NCBI GenBank assembly: GCA_038880255.1
Contig: JAVZSA010000028.1
Location: 1 to 16,350, forward strand
Direction: 5' to 3'
Source: ARK-15 sp038880255
Lineage (GTDB): Archaea > Thermoplasmatota > Thermoplasmata > Thermoplasmatales > ARK-15
DNA: 16,350 nt
The notes under the pieces were generated by a model. The model was given only the letters and a program-made list of their open reading frames with translations. It was not told where the DNA came from and searched no databases. The translations under genes were made by a program, and so were the position numbers. Positions 1 to 7,504 of the stretch are shown here, in pieces (within the stretch, counting starts at the first letter, position 1; every line of letters begins with the position of its first letter).

Positions 1-206
1 CTAGGGTATAGAAAATGGGCAGAATATAAAAAGTATGAGATGGGTAAGTAAAAAGGTTTATTTTCAGCAATAAAAAATATGGGAAAAATATAGTTTCATT
101 ATCAAAGGTAAGTCTGATTGCAAAAGGATACCAGAGATTTTATGCATACAATGCAATAAAATGTTATGCTGAATCAAAAGGAGATTTTATTCAAATGAAA
201 ATTTAA
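1..206 (+). pseudogene. Decayed C-terminal remnant of an IS5-like DDE transposase (cut by window edge)
   Basis: Reading from base 1 gives a short open stretch beginning LGYRKWAEYKKYEMGK, then a stop (TAA at 49-51), then KGLFSAIKNMGKI and a second stop at 91-93. Moving to the frame that starts at 93 gives IAKGYQRFYAYNAIKCYAES and a final stop at 204-206. The succession of GY.KW, an aromatic/Gly turn, FSAIK and a Tyr/Asn-rich helical tail resembles the end of IS5/IS4-type DDE transposases, where the final catalytic Glu lies just before an FSxxKR motif. Here that Glu position is lost at the stop, and at least one nonsense change and one frameshift are needed to join the pieces, so it cannot be active. 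The family assignment is from memory of the motif and is moderate; the decay is directly visible. The 116 bases after it, up to the next gene, hold nothing I can identify. Confidence 0.55.
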
Positions 207-322
207 TGTTTTTCAAGTGAATTAAAGAGTATGAATGTAATATAGATAAAAAATTATCAATAATCGATTTATTAAACACAGCATTTGATATAAAAAAGTT
301 TAAATATATAAGAAATTTTTTA

Positions 323-886
323 TTATGATTGAGAATTCCAAAAATTGATAATTTCATTAGATTTCATAACAACTAATAATTTTTTCATATTTAAAATAGA
401 TCTTTCATGTGCTTCTTTATCCCCAGAAGATACAGCATCTTCTACGATTACAGGCAAAAAACCTAAGTTTAGTGCATGTCTTGCAGAAGTTTCAATACCA
501 ATTTCTGTTGCAATTCCTGAAAAAAATATTGTCTGTTTAGATGCATTTCTAATCATATATTCAAAATTTGTTCCTATAAATATACTTGCAGTGTTTTTAT
601 TTATTATTATATCTCCTTTTTTAGGTTCTACCTCTTTAACTATTTCACCTGGGTTAAAGCCACTCTTATAAAATAATTTCCTAACAGGAGATTCAAAATA
701 TTCGGGTAATGGAGTAATTTTTGTGTAAAATATTGGAATATTTTTAGATCTTGCATTGTTTAAAATAATTTGAATATTTTTCAAAAATGTTTCCTTATTA
801 AATATTGCATTCACGAGAGCCTCTTGAACATCCCATACTACAAAAACTGATTTTTCTGGTTTTAAAAAATCCTCAATTTTAACCAT
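323..886 (-). CDS. Isochorismatase-fold cysteine hydrolase family protein lacking the catalytic Cys
   Basis: This 187-residue protein has the normal length and layout of the isochorismatase-like superfamily, an alpha/beta fold that includes nicotinamidases and isochorismatases. The usual triad is Asp, Lys and Cys. Asp19 lies in VVWDVQ and Lys97 in INKNTASIF, both as expected. The nucleophile motif, usually G-[IV]-x-T-x-x-C-[IV]-x-x-[TS]-A-R, reads GIATEIGIETSAR, so the Cys position is Gly130. The codon is GGT, one base away from TGT. Known family members use this Cys for covalent hydrolysis, so this one is either a non-hydrolytic relative or uses other chemistry; Cys-less members may form a recognised subgroup. 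The ATG at 886 is preceded by a TATA-like box about 25 bases upstream and no Shine-Dalgarno sequence, which suggests a leaderless transcript. It stands alone, next to a transposase remnant. The substrate is unknown. Confidence 0.85.
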   Translation of the reverse strand: MVKIEDFLKPEKSVFVVWDVQEALVNAIFNKETFLKNIQIILNNARSKNIPIFYTKITPLPEYFESPVRKLFYKSGFNPGEIVKEVEPKKGDIIINKNTASIFIGTNFEYMIRNASKQTIFFSGIATEIGIETSARHALNLGFLPVIVEDAVSSGDKEAHERSILNMKKLLVVMKSNEIINFWNSQS

Positions 887-905
887 AATTTCTTTAATTT
901 TAAAC

Positions 906-915
906 TAATATAAAA
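906..915 (-). promoter_or_regulatory. TATA-like box for the isochorismatase-family gene
   Basis: Read on the minus strand the sequence is TTTTATATTA. Its centre is about 25 bases from the ATG at 886. That is the usual archaeal TATA-to-start distance, so transcription would begin at or next to the start codon. No ribosome-binding site is visible, in keeping with leaderless initiation. Confidence 0.45.
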
Positions 916-1480
916 AATTTATTATTTTGAATTCTTAAAAATTTATTAAAAATTTTTTATCTAAATTCTTAAAATTTAAACTATTTTACCTATTTACAAG
1001 TATTTTTTTTAAATTAATAAAAGGATGAAGATGAAAAAACGGGATAAAATATGTTATAAGACAATAATTAAAAGTGAATATTAAAATGCAAAAATATATC
1101 TAATAAAAATTGAAATAAGCAAGATATAAATAATAAAAATTTACAATAATTTTGAAAATAAAGAATTAAAAATATTATCATTCCAAAATTAAACAACATA
1201 AAATAAAGTAATTTCATAATAATGTTAATGCACTTTATAAAATATGTACGAAAGATAAGAAAATTGGAAAAATAAGATACAAAAGGGCAATGGGATCGCA
1301 GATGATGAATCATCTCAAATTAGCTTACTGAATTCATAAAACATTTATTATATATGAAATAAATTATTGTCTATTAAACGGGAACCGAAAATTAAAAATT
1401 TATGAAAAACTGTCTCCATAAAAGTGAAATAATTCATTTATAATATATCATATATTTTCATTAATTGTTTTTACAATAAC
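916..1480. other. Long A+T-rich intergenic region without a supportable gene
   Basis: This stretch is almost all A and T and is broken by stops in every frame. The longest open frame, on the minus strand at 1068-1313, encodes 81 residues that are nearly all Phe, Ile, Leu and Tyr, which is what random A+T-rich sequence gives; I do not accept it as a gene. On the plus strand a 39-codon frame at 1212-1328 contains KIGKIRYKRAMGSQMMNHL, less random-looking but without a start or a recognisable family. A string AACTGTCTCC at 1408-1417 resembles ends of some IS elements, but I found no inverted partner. Together with the transposase remnant at 1-206 this may be an old insertion zone that has decayed. 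Confidence 0.4.
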
Positions 1481-1517
1481 TTTAAATATCAATAGATACA
1501 TGAAAAATAAGGTGATT
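1481..1517 (+). promoter_or_regulatory. TATA box and Shine-Dalgarno sequence of the DJ-1/PfpI gene
   Basis: TTTAAATA at 1481-1488 is a good archaeal TATA element. Transcription would start near 1508-1512. GGTGATT at 1511-1517 matches the anti-Shine-Dalgarno end of archaeal 16S rRNA and sits four bases before the ATG at 1522. The leader would therefore be short, with a ribosome-binding site, unlike most genes in this window. Confidence 0.5.
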
Positions 1518-1521
1518 ACAC

Positions 1522-2082
1522 ATGACAAAGGTGTTAATAATTACGGGCGATGCTGGAGAAAGTTTGGAAGTATTGTACCCCTATCAAAGGCTTTTAGAGG
1601 AGGGATATGAAGTTGATATTGCTGCGCCTTCGGCAAAGATGATTCAAACCGTAGTCCATGATTTTGTTCCTGGATTTGACACTTATACAGAAAAACCTGG
1701 ATATCTTGTTAAAGCAAATAAATCCTTTAAAGATGTAAAACCTGAAGAATATGTGGCATTGGTAATCCCAGGTGGCAGAGCACCAGAATATTTAAGAAAT
1801 GATGAAAATGTACAAAGAATAGTTTCACATTTTTTTAAAGAAAATAAGCCAGTGGCACAGTTGTGTCATGCACCTTTGATACTCGCAGCAGGGAATTTAT
1901 TAAAAAATAGAAAAAGTTCAGCATATCCGGCATTAAAGAAGGATGTTGAAAATGCTGGTGGAATATTTATTGATGGAGCTGCTGTTGTCGACAATATGAT
2001 GGTTTCAGCAAGAGCTTGGCCAGATCATCCCTATTGGATGAGGGAATTTATGAAAATTTTAAAAAGTAAATATCCTCCTTAA
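1522..2082 (+). CDS. DJ-1/PfpI family protein
   Basis: The 186-residue product is a complete single-domain DJ-1/PfpI protein, the class I glutamine-amidotransferase-like fold whose members act as peptidases, glyoxalases/deglycases or stress chaperones. The nucleophile elbow is AQLCHAPLILAAG with Cys115 followed by His116. The conserved acidic residue that activates the Cys lies in the N-terminal GESLEVLYP segment (Glu13 likely). The VIPGG loop (residues 81-85) and the late SARAWPDHPYWMREF segment are also typical of the family. All key residues are present, so it is probably active, but sequence alone does not separate peptidase from glyoxalase or deglycase activity. The ATG start is supported by GGTGATT just upstream. 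It is a single-gene unit converging on the ABC permease, with a T-rich tract directly after its stop. Confidence 0.93.
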   Translation: MTKVLIITGDAGESLEVLYPYQRLLEEGYEVDIAAPSAKMIQTVVHDFVPGFDTYTEKPGYLVKANKSFKDVKPEEYVALVIPGGRAPEYLRNDENVQRIVSHFFKENKPVAQLCHAPLILAAGNLLKNRKSSAYPALKKDVENAGGIFIDGAAVVDNMMVSARAWPDHPYWMREFMKILKSKYPP

Positions 2083-2095
2083 TTTTTTTATTTTT
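2083..2095 (+). terminator. T-rich tract after the DJ-1/PfpI gene
   Basis: Seven Ts, an A and five more Ts follow the stop codon directly. Archaeal RNA polymerase commonly terminates at oligo-T tracts without a hairpin. It lies in the 44-base gap between two convergent genes. In DNA this A+T-rich such tracts are frequent, so the call is modest. Confidence 0.4.
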
Positions 2096-2126
2096 CATAA
2101 TATAGTATTAAATTTTATTATATAAA

Positions 2127-2897
2127 TTATTCCATAATTCTCCTTAATACAAATCCTGCCAAATATGTGAGGATTATGAAAGAAATAATCAATACTCCAA
2201 AATTAAAAATCATATCATTCATATTACCTGTCAATAAAAATGACCTTAAAGCATCTATTCCATATGAAAGAGGATTTAGATATGCAAATATCTGTAACCA
2301 ATATGGCATAACACTTATTGGATAAAGTGCATTACTCGTAAAAAATAGTGGCATTGTAAGCAATTGACCTATACCCATAAACCTTTCTCTTGTTTTAACA
2401 AGAGAAGCAATTATCATTGAAAGACTTGCAAATGAACCTGCTAGGAGAATAATAACTGGAATAATTCCAAAAACATAGAATATATTTGTTGTTAGAGGGA
2501 TCCCTATTACAAAAATTATTAAAAGAATTACCACTGTTTGTGTAAGACCTCTTATGCCAGCTGCCAAAGATTTACCGAGTGCAATAGTAAATGATGTTGC
2601 AGGTGAAACTAGTAATTTTGAGAGTATCCCTGATTCCCTATCCCACACTAAATTTAGTCCATAAAAGATTGAAATGAACAAAACACTTTGACCTAATATA
2701 CCAGGAGCAATGAATTGGAGGTAAGTATAATTACCAGTGGGAAATATTCTAAATTTTTCAAAAACAGTTCCAAAAACTAACAACCAAAGAATAGGCTGTA
2801 TGGATCTTGTTATTATATCAGTATAATCGTGTCTAATCCTTCTTAATTCAATTTCCATTATTGTAAATATTTTGTTTACATAACTTTTAAATTTCAT
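2127..2897 (-). CDS. ABC-2 type transporter permease subunit (DrrB-like)
   Basis: This 256-residue integral membrane protein has about six hydrophobic segments (roughly residues 33-47, 60-82, 112-133, 141-167, 175-195 and 231-251). The first cytoplasmic loop carries WDRESGILSKLLVSP (85-99), and the region before the last helix reads LNPLSYGIDALRSFLL, both typical of the ABC-2 exporter permease family that includes DrrB. Its start codon overlaps the stop of the ATPase gene in an ATGA arrangement, so the two are translationally coupled and almost certainly form one transporter: two permeases with two ATPases in the cytoplasmic membrane. Related systems export drugs, lipids or polysaccharides; nothing here identifies the substrate. 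Confidence 0.92.
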   Translation of the reverse strand: MKFKSYVNKIFTIMEIELRRIRHDYTDIITRSIQPILWLLVFGTVFEKFRIFPTGNYTYLQFIAPGILGQSVLFISIFYGLNLVWDRESGILSKLLVSPATSFTIALGKSLAAGIRGLTQTVVILLIIFVIGIPLTTNIFYVFGIIPVIILLAGSFASLSMIIASLVKTRERFMGIGQLLTMPLFFTSNALYPISVMPYWLQIFAYLNPLSYGIDALRSFLLTGNMNDMIFNFGVLIISFIILTYLAGFVLRRIME

Positions 2898-3865
2898 GCT
2901 AATCTTCTCGCTATCCTTCTAATTTTCCTTGTATCTCCCCATTGATGTGACTCTTCAATCCTACTGCCTGTATATTTTAAAAATACATCATCGAGAGTAT
3001 TTTCCATTACATGAATTTCTAAAATTTTTATATTATTTTCATAAAATTTATTCATTAATTCAGGAAGTTCCACATCTGGATTTTCTATAGGCACATCTAT
3101 TTCATTTCCTATTATTTTTGCGTCCTGAATATCTATTTTATCCAGATTCCCGGATATTTTAATAATTGCATGACTCTTACCAACATTTTTCTTTAAGTTT
3201 TCAGGTGTGTCAATTACCATAATTTTTCCATTGTTAATAATGCCTACCCTATCACATATTTTATCTGCCTCTTCCATATAATGTGTAGTAAGAATAAACG
3301 TTGTACCATACATCTTCCTTATCTTTTCAATTTCATTCCAAATCATTCTTCTACTTTTTGGGTCCAAACCTACAGTAGGCTCATCTAAAAACATTATTTT
3401 TGGATCATGAACCAATACCTGAGCTATTTCTAATTTACGTATCATACCTCCAGAATATGTCCTAACCAATTTATTCTTCCATTCATCAAGTTCCAGAATT
3501 TTCAAAATCTCCTCTATTTTTATTTCTCTTTTTTCTTTTTCAATGTCATAAAGTTTTGCAGAAATTAGTAAATTTTCATAACCTGTTAATGCCGAATCTA
3601 CTGAAAGATCCTGTGGGACATAACCTATTATTTCTCTTATTTTTTGTTTGTCCTTTAAAATATCATAATCAAATATCCTTACATTACCTTCTGTTGGTTT
3701 TATAAGTGTAGCAAGAATTTTCAAAATTGTTGTTTTTCCAGCTCCATTTGGTCCAAGTAAGCCAAAGATTTCTCCTTCATTAACTGAAAATGATACATTA
3801 TTTACTGCCTTTACTTTGTTATTATAAATTTTAGTTAAATCTTTAACATTTATTACTGTTCCCAT
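2894..3865 (-). CDS. ABC transporter ATP-binding protein (DrrA-like)
   Basis: A 323-residue nucleotide-binding subunit that powers the neighbouring ABC-2 permease. All motifs are intact: Walker A GPNGAGKTT (from residue 38), Q-loop Gln85 in YVPQD, signature YSGGM (137-141), Walker B IMFLDEP with Asp161 and Glu162, D-loop GLDP, and switch His195 in TTHYMEEAD. Residues after about 230 form the C-terminal extension seen in DrrA-type ATPases (NTLDDVFLKYTG near 288-300), followed by an Arg-rich tail. The gene overlaps the regulator upstream by 13 bases and the permease downstream by four, so all three are expected to be on one message. Export is the likely direction by family. Confidence 0.95.
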   Translation of the reverse strand: MGTVINVKDLTKIYNNKVKAVNNVSFSVNEGEIFGLLGPNGAGKTTILKILATLIKPTEGNVRIFDYDILKDKQKIREIIGYVPQDLSVDSALTGYENLLISAKLYDIEKEKREIKIEEILKILELDEWKNKLVRTYSGGMIRKLEIAQVLVHDPKIMFLDEPTVGLDPKSRRMIWNEIEKIRKMYGTTFILTTHYMEEADKICDRVGIINNGKIMVIDTPENLKKNVGKSHAIIKISGNLDKIDIQDAKIIGNEIDVPIENPDVELPELMNKFYENNIKILEIHVMENTLDDVFLKYTGSRIEESHQWGDTRKIRRIARRLA

Positions 3866-4371
3866 TCTTTATCACTTATAATATCATTCAAAGGCAAATC
3901 CCTAAATCCAGACTTTATTACATCGTATATTGTATTCACATCCAAACTTTGAATTTCTTCTTGTACTCTTAACCATTCAACAAAATCATAAAGATCTTCT
4001 TTTTTCTTTCCTCTAAAATGAACAAGTATGTTATGTGAAGGTCCAAATGATATAGCAATATAATAAACACCCTTAATATTTTTTAATTTTTCAATTAATG
4101 CATTTATATTTGCCGAAGGTTTAGTAGTAATCCCTGCATGAATATAATGAGTATAACCAAATTTCTTTGGATCAATTAATGCCTTTATTTTTATTATTCC
4201 TTCTTTTTCCATTCTTTCCCTTCTTCTTTTTACAGTATCATTCGATACATTAATTTTTCTTGCTATTTCTGAATCTGAAATCCTTCCATTATCCTTTAGA
4301 ATTTCTAATATTTTAATATCTATTTCATCAATTTTTAAATTTTTATTTAAATTTTTAAGAATTTTTCTCAT
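3853..4371 (-). CDS. Lrp/AsnC family transcriptional regulator
   Basis: The protein has an N-terminal winged helix-turn-helix (about residues 13-68; IDEIDIKILEIL, then SDSEIARKINVSNDTVKRR), the AsnC-type DNA-binding domain. A C-terminal RAM/AsnC ligand-binding domain follows (about 75-155), in which Lrp proteins bind amino acids or other small effectors and form dimers or octamers. I chose the ATG at 4371 (172 residues); a TTG at 4383 would add four residues and lies closer to the ideal leaderless distance from the TATA box, so it remains possible. It is the first gene of an overlapping operon with an ABC exporter and is divergent from the MFS gene. Control of its own operon, of the MFS gene, or of both is plausible. 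The effector is unknown. Confidence 0.9.
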   Translation of the reverse strand: MRKILKNLNKNLKIDEIDIKILEILKDNGRISDSEIARKINVSNDTVKRRRERMEKEGIIKIKALIDPKKFGYTHYIHAGITTKPSANINALIEKLKNIKGVYYIAISFGPSHNILVHFRGKKKEDLYDFVEWLRVQEEIQSLDVNTIYDVIKSGFRDLPLNDIISDKEWEQ

Positions 4372-4402
4372 AAATATTACCAAAAATACAAATAATTATG
4401 AT

Positions 4403-4410
4403 TATTTAAA
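4403..4410 (-). promoter_or_regulatory. TATA-like box for the Lrp/AsnC-ABC operon
   Basis: Read on the minus strand this is TTTAAATA. Its centre is 23-25 bases from the TTG at 4383 and 35 from the ATG at 4371, so the message would start near 4381 with a leader of about ten bases or none. Confidence 0.4.
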
Positions 4411-4460
4411 AGTTTTGAGATATAATTAACGAATAATAATAAATATTTTTATATTTAAAA

Positions 4461-4475
4461 AATTAAAATTTAATT
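4461..4475. promoter_or_regulatory. 15-bp inverted repeat, candidate operator between the Lrp/AsnC and MFS genes
   Basis: AATTAAA-A-TTTAATT is a perfect inverted repeat with a one-base centre. It lies eight bases upstream of the MFS TATA box, in the spacer between divergent genes, one of which encodes an Lrp/AsnC regulator. Lrp-type proteins bind roughly 13-15-bp palindromes with A+T-rich centres. In such A+T-rich DNA this could arise by chance. Confidence 0.25.
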
Positions 4476-4482
4476 AGTAAAA

Positions 4483-4490
4483 TTTATATA
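4483..4490 (+). promoter_or_regulatory. TATA box of the MFS transporter gene
   Basis: TTTATATA ends 25 bases before the ATG at 4515, with its centre at about 28 bases. No Shine-Dalgarno sequence lies between, so a leaderless or nearly leaderless transcript is expected. Confidence 0.5.
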
Positions 4491-4514
4491 TAATCATTTC
4501 ATAAATTTTTAATT

Positions 4515-5843
4515 ATGAGTTCGGACAATGATGATAAATGGCCAGATGGAGCAAAAAAAGCAATTACCGCACAATTTCTTGGATTTTTCATGGACGCCTA
4601 TGATCTAATGCTTGTTACTGCAATGTTACCAATACTTGCCAAAGTTTTTGCCTCTCCGACAGTATCAGCTCTTACAGCATATTTAACTGTTCTAGCAGGG
4701 TATGCAGTATCCTTATTATTTAGACCAGTGGGTTCAGCTATTTTTGGAAATTTTGGGGATAAAATTGGAAGAAGAAAAACTCTAATGTATACTATAACAG
4801 GCTTTTCTGTTATGAGTGCTTTAACTGCTCTTATACCTACATATGCTGCTATCGGTGTATGGTCATTTATTATATTCACAATATTCAGGATGATTCAGGG
4901 TATTTTTATTGGTGGTGAGTATGCAGCTGGACACCCATTTGCAATGGAATTTGCCAAGAAGAATAGAAGGGGTCTTGTAAGCGGTATTGTTCAAAGTGGT
5001 TTTACCTGGGGCGTTGCACTTTCCGGATTTATAGTTACAGGATTTTATCATCTTTTTGGACCAACAGGAATGCTTGATGTTGGATGGAGATGGGCATTTG
5101 TCACTGGTTTGATTCCATTCGTAATTGTTATCTTCATCAGATATTTTATGCCAGATTCTCCATTATTTGAGGAGATCAAAAATGAAAATAAAATTGAAAA
5201 AGTTCCATTCTTTACAATTTTTAAACCTCCAGTACTTTATACATTTCTCCAGGTTTTTGTACTTATGGTAGGTTTATTTTTCAGTTCTTGGTCCATGTTT
5301 AATGCTACCACAGGAATACTTACAGGTGCCGGATTAACTGCAGGAGATGCCGCACTCTGGTATGCAATTGGTGGAATATTTGCCGCAATATCAGCAATCT
5401 CTTGGGGTTTTGCATCAGATTTCATTGGAAGGAGAAGGGCATTTTTGATAGGCGCGATCATAACATTTGTATTATCAATTCCTGTCTATTATTTCCTTTA
5501 TACTGCTGCTCATGAAAAAAATTATTTATACTTGGTATTTGCAGTGTTATTGGAAGGTTTATTAACACAATGGGTATGGGGTCTGGTACCTGCATATCTT
5601 AGCGAGCGCTTTGGAACGCAAAGGAGAGCTTCAGGGGTGGGTTTTGGATACAGTAGTGGTCTATTTGTTAGCGGATGGATGCCAATTTTTATGATGTTAC
5701 TTGTAGGACCATTTAAAGGTATTCAGGGAACAAATCTGTGGTTTACTGCTGCATTCTTTTTACTACTTGCATCAATACTTTATGGTATTGGAGCATACAT
5801 TGGCCCAGAAACAAAAGATATTGATCTAAGAAAAATAAATTAA
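4515..5843 (+). CDS. MFS transporter, metabolite:H+ symporter-like
   Basis: A complete 442-residue major facilitator protein with about twelve membrane helices. The loop between helices 2 and 3 carries the MFS signature GDKIGRRKT (81-89), repeated as SDFIGRRR between helices 8 and 9. Helix 4 reads FRMIQGIFIGGEYAAG, and the N-terminus has MDAYDL. This combination is typical of the group of proton symporters for carboxylates, aromatic acids, phosphate and some sugars, related to the MHS family. The substrate cannot be read from the sequence. It is followed on the same strand, 100 bases downstream, by glycerol-3-phosphate dehydrogenase, but a T-tract and a possible new promoter lie between, so functional linkage is only suggestive. 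Known glycerol-3-phosphate carriers (GlpT) belong to a different MFS branch. The divergent Lrp/AsnC gene could regulate it. Confidence 0.9.
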   Translation: MSSDNDDKWPDGAKKAITAQFLGFFMDAYDLMLVTAMLPILAKVFASPTVSALTAYLTVLAGYAVSLLFRPVGSAIFGNFGDKIGRRKTLMYTITGFSVMSALTALIPTYAAIGVWSFIIFTIFRMIQGIFIGGEYAAGHPFAMEFAKKNRRGLVSGIVQSGFTWGVALSGFIVTGFYHLFGPTGMLDVGWRWAFVTGLIPFVIVIFIRYFMPDSPLFEEIKNENKIEKVPFFTIFKPPVLYTFLQVFVLMVGLFFSSWSMFNATTGILTGAGLTAGDAALWYAIGGIFAAISAISWGFASDFIGRRRAFLIGAIITFVLSIPVYYFLYTAAHEKNYLYLVFAVLLEGLLTQWVWGLVPAYLSERFGTQRRASGVGFGYSSGLFVSGWMPIFMMLLVGPFKGIQGTNLWFTAAFFLLLASILYGIGAYIGPETKDIDLRKIN

Positions 5844-5859
5844 TTTTTTATATTTTTTA
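5844..5859 (+). terminator. T-rich tract after the MFS gene
   Basis: Immediately after the stop codon come two runs of six Ts separated by ATA. This fits an archaeal oligo-T terminator and would separate the MFS transcript from the glycerol-3-phosphate dehydrogenase gene, which has its own A+T-rich promoter-like sequence near 5911-5920. Confidence 0.4.
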
Positions 5860-5943
5860 TTAATTTTGATTTTCTTGTTATTACTCTGATTTTAAAATTA
5901 AAAAAATTCAATTATTTATTTGCATTATCAATTTTTTGATATT

Positions 5944-7422
5944 ATGAATGATGAAATAATCAAAATTAGAAAGGAAAAAATAGAAAGACTAAAAAAAGGT
6001 GTTGATATTCTAATAATTGGTGGAGGCATAACAGGTTCAGGTATTCTAAATGCATTATCAAGTATAACTAATAATGTTGCAGTTGTTGAAGCAAATGACT
6101 TTGCCTTTGGAACAAGTAGTAGGTCATCAAAACTTATACATGGGGGATTAAGATACTTGGCCAATGGTCAATTTTCTGTGGTAATAAATTCAGTAAGGGA
6201 AAGGGATTTTCTTCTTAAATATGATCACCTTATAAAAAAAGAGTATTTTTTAATACCATTGGATGATTATTCTTGGTCAAAATTTTCACTCAAAATTGGA
6301 TTGTTTATATATTCATTTTTTTCTAAAAATATTAAGGCAAAATGGTTTTCAAAAAGTAAAATTTCAGAAATTTATCCATATTTAAAATATACACCTCAAA
6401 GGGGTGGATATATTTATGCTGAAGGTGTGGTTGATGATTCAAGACTCGTAATTGAAAATATTATGTCTGCAATACAAAATAATGCTATAGCATTAAACTA
6501 CGCCGAAGTTTTATCAATAAATTTTTCAGATAAAAAAGCAAGGGAAGCATTGATTAAAGATAAAATCACAGGGGAACAATTTATTGTACCATTTAAGATC
6601 CTTGTTAATGCTGCAGGCCCTTGGGTAGGTAATATTTTTGAAATGATTAAGAAGGAATTTAAAAAAATTGAAAATTTAAATAATTTATTAAAGTTAAGTA
6701 AGGGGGATCATATTATAGTAAATAAAGAACTCTTCCCTGTGAATATTGCATTGGCAATAAGATCACCTATAGATAAGAGACAAGTCTTCATTATACCAAG
6801 AGAGGAAACAGTAATAATTGGTACAACAGAAACATATTTTAAGGGTGATATTTCAAATCCAAAACCTAGTGAGGAAGAAATAAATTATCTTATTGAATCA
6901 GTAAAGAGATATATTAAAGATCTTAAAAGAAATGATATAATTAATGCCTATTCAGGAATAAGACCACTTTTTGGTAAAGGCGAAAAATTAGGAAAAATTA
7001 GTAGAGAATATAAAATAGTAAGATGTAACAATATAATAAATGTTTTAGGAGGTAAAATTACAACCTATAGAACAATTTCATTAAAGGTTTCTAAAATAAT
7101 AATGAGAGAATTGAATATCAAAGAAAAACCTACTTTAAATTTAGCATATATTAAAAAATTCACTGAAATAAAGGATGAACTGAAAAATAAATATAATTTA
7201 AAGAATGATTTACAAGCTCTTTTTGCCTATGATATTTTATATGAAAGTGCATTTCACATTGATGATATTCTTTGGAGAAGAGAGGGATTTTTTATTTTTA
7301 GTAAAGATGCCGGAATTTCAAAAATTGATGACGTAATTTTATCCTTGAAAAATATTCTTGGTAAAGATGATAAAGAATTGGAAGAAGAAAGAAAAAAATA
7401 TTTAGATTCTGTTTATAGATAA
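5944..7422 (+). CDS. glpD: FAD-dependent glycerol-3-phosphate dehydrogenase
   Basis: The enzyme oxidises sn-glycerol 3-phosphate to dihydroxyacetone phosphate and passes electrons from FAD to the respiratory chain. The product is 492 residues from the ATG at 5944; an in-frame TTG at 5920 would add eight unsupported residues. The FAD-binding GGGITGSG lies at 26-33. The family hallmark GTSSRSSKLIHGGLRYL is at 56-72, followed by VVDDSRL (162-168), VNAAGPW (221-227), IIPREE/IIGTTE, SGIRPLF with Arg340 and GGKITTYR with Lys371; the last two match active-site positions in bacterial GlpD. The C-terminal all-helical domain is present but there is no GlpA-type Cys-rich [2Fe-2S] extension. The next gene, 82 bases downstream, encodes a membrane Fe-S protein that could supply the missing electron route. 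No glycerol kinase is in the window, so the source of glycerol 3-phosphate is not shown. Confidence 0.93.
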   Translation: MNDEIIKIRKEKIERLKKGVDILIIGGGITGSGILNALSSITNNVAVVEANDFAFGTSSRSSKLIHGGLRYLANGQFSVVINSVRERDFLLKYDHLIKKEYFLIPLDDYSWSKFSLKIGLFIYSFFSKNIKAKWFSKSKISEIYPYLKYTPQRGGYIYAEGVVDDSRLVIENIMSAIQNNAIALNYAEVLSINFSDKKAREALIKDKITGEQFIVPFKILVNAAGPWVGNIFEMIKKEFKKIENLNNLLKLSKGDHIIVNKELFPVNIALAIRSPIDKRQVFIIPREETVIIGTTETYFKGDISNPKPSEEEINYLIESVKRYIKDLKRNDIINAYSGIRPLFGKGEKLGKISREYKIVRCNNIINVLGGKITTYRTISLKVSKIIMRELNIKEKPTLNLAYIKKFTEIKDELKNKYNLKNDLQALFAYDILYESAFHIDDILWRREGFFIFSKDAGISKIDDVILSLKNILGKDDKELEEERKKYLDSVYR

Positions 7423-7475
7423 TTTTTCATTCTTTAAAATATATTGATTATGGTATTTTTTATATTTTAAAAAAA

Positions 7476-7483
7476 TTTATTAA
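7476..7483 (+). promoter_or_regulatory. TATA-like box before the HdrE-HdrD-like fusion gene
   Basis: TTTATTAA is centred about 26 bases before the ATG at 7505, with no clear ribosome-binding site, suggesting a leaderless transcript. The gap from the glpD stop is only 82 bases, so read-through from glpD is equally possible. Confidence 0.3.
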
Positions 7484-7504
7484 TTTATTTTCAATTAAGG
7501 ATTA

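Noticed and set aside
931..978. Direct repeat of ATTCTTAAAA-TTTA at 931-945 and 965-978
   Set aside because: Short, imperfect and made almost only of A and T; likely to occur by chance and not a CRISPR-type array, as there are just two copies.
1068..1313. 81-codon minus-strand open frame in the intergenic region
   Set aside because: The product is almost entirely Phe, Ile, Leu and Tyr, without a domain, ribosome-binding site or family resemblance; expected by chance in this A+T-rich stretch.
5920..5943. Upstream TTG start that would lengthen the glycerol-3-phosphate dehydrogenase by eight residues
   Set aside because: The added residues are not family-like, there is no ribosome-binding site, and the ATG at 5944 has promoter-like sequence at a suitable distance.
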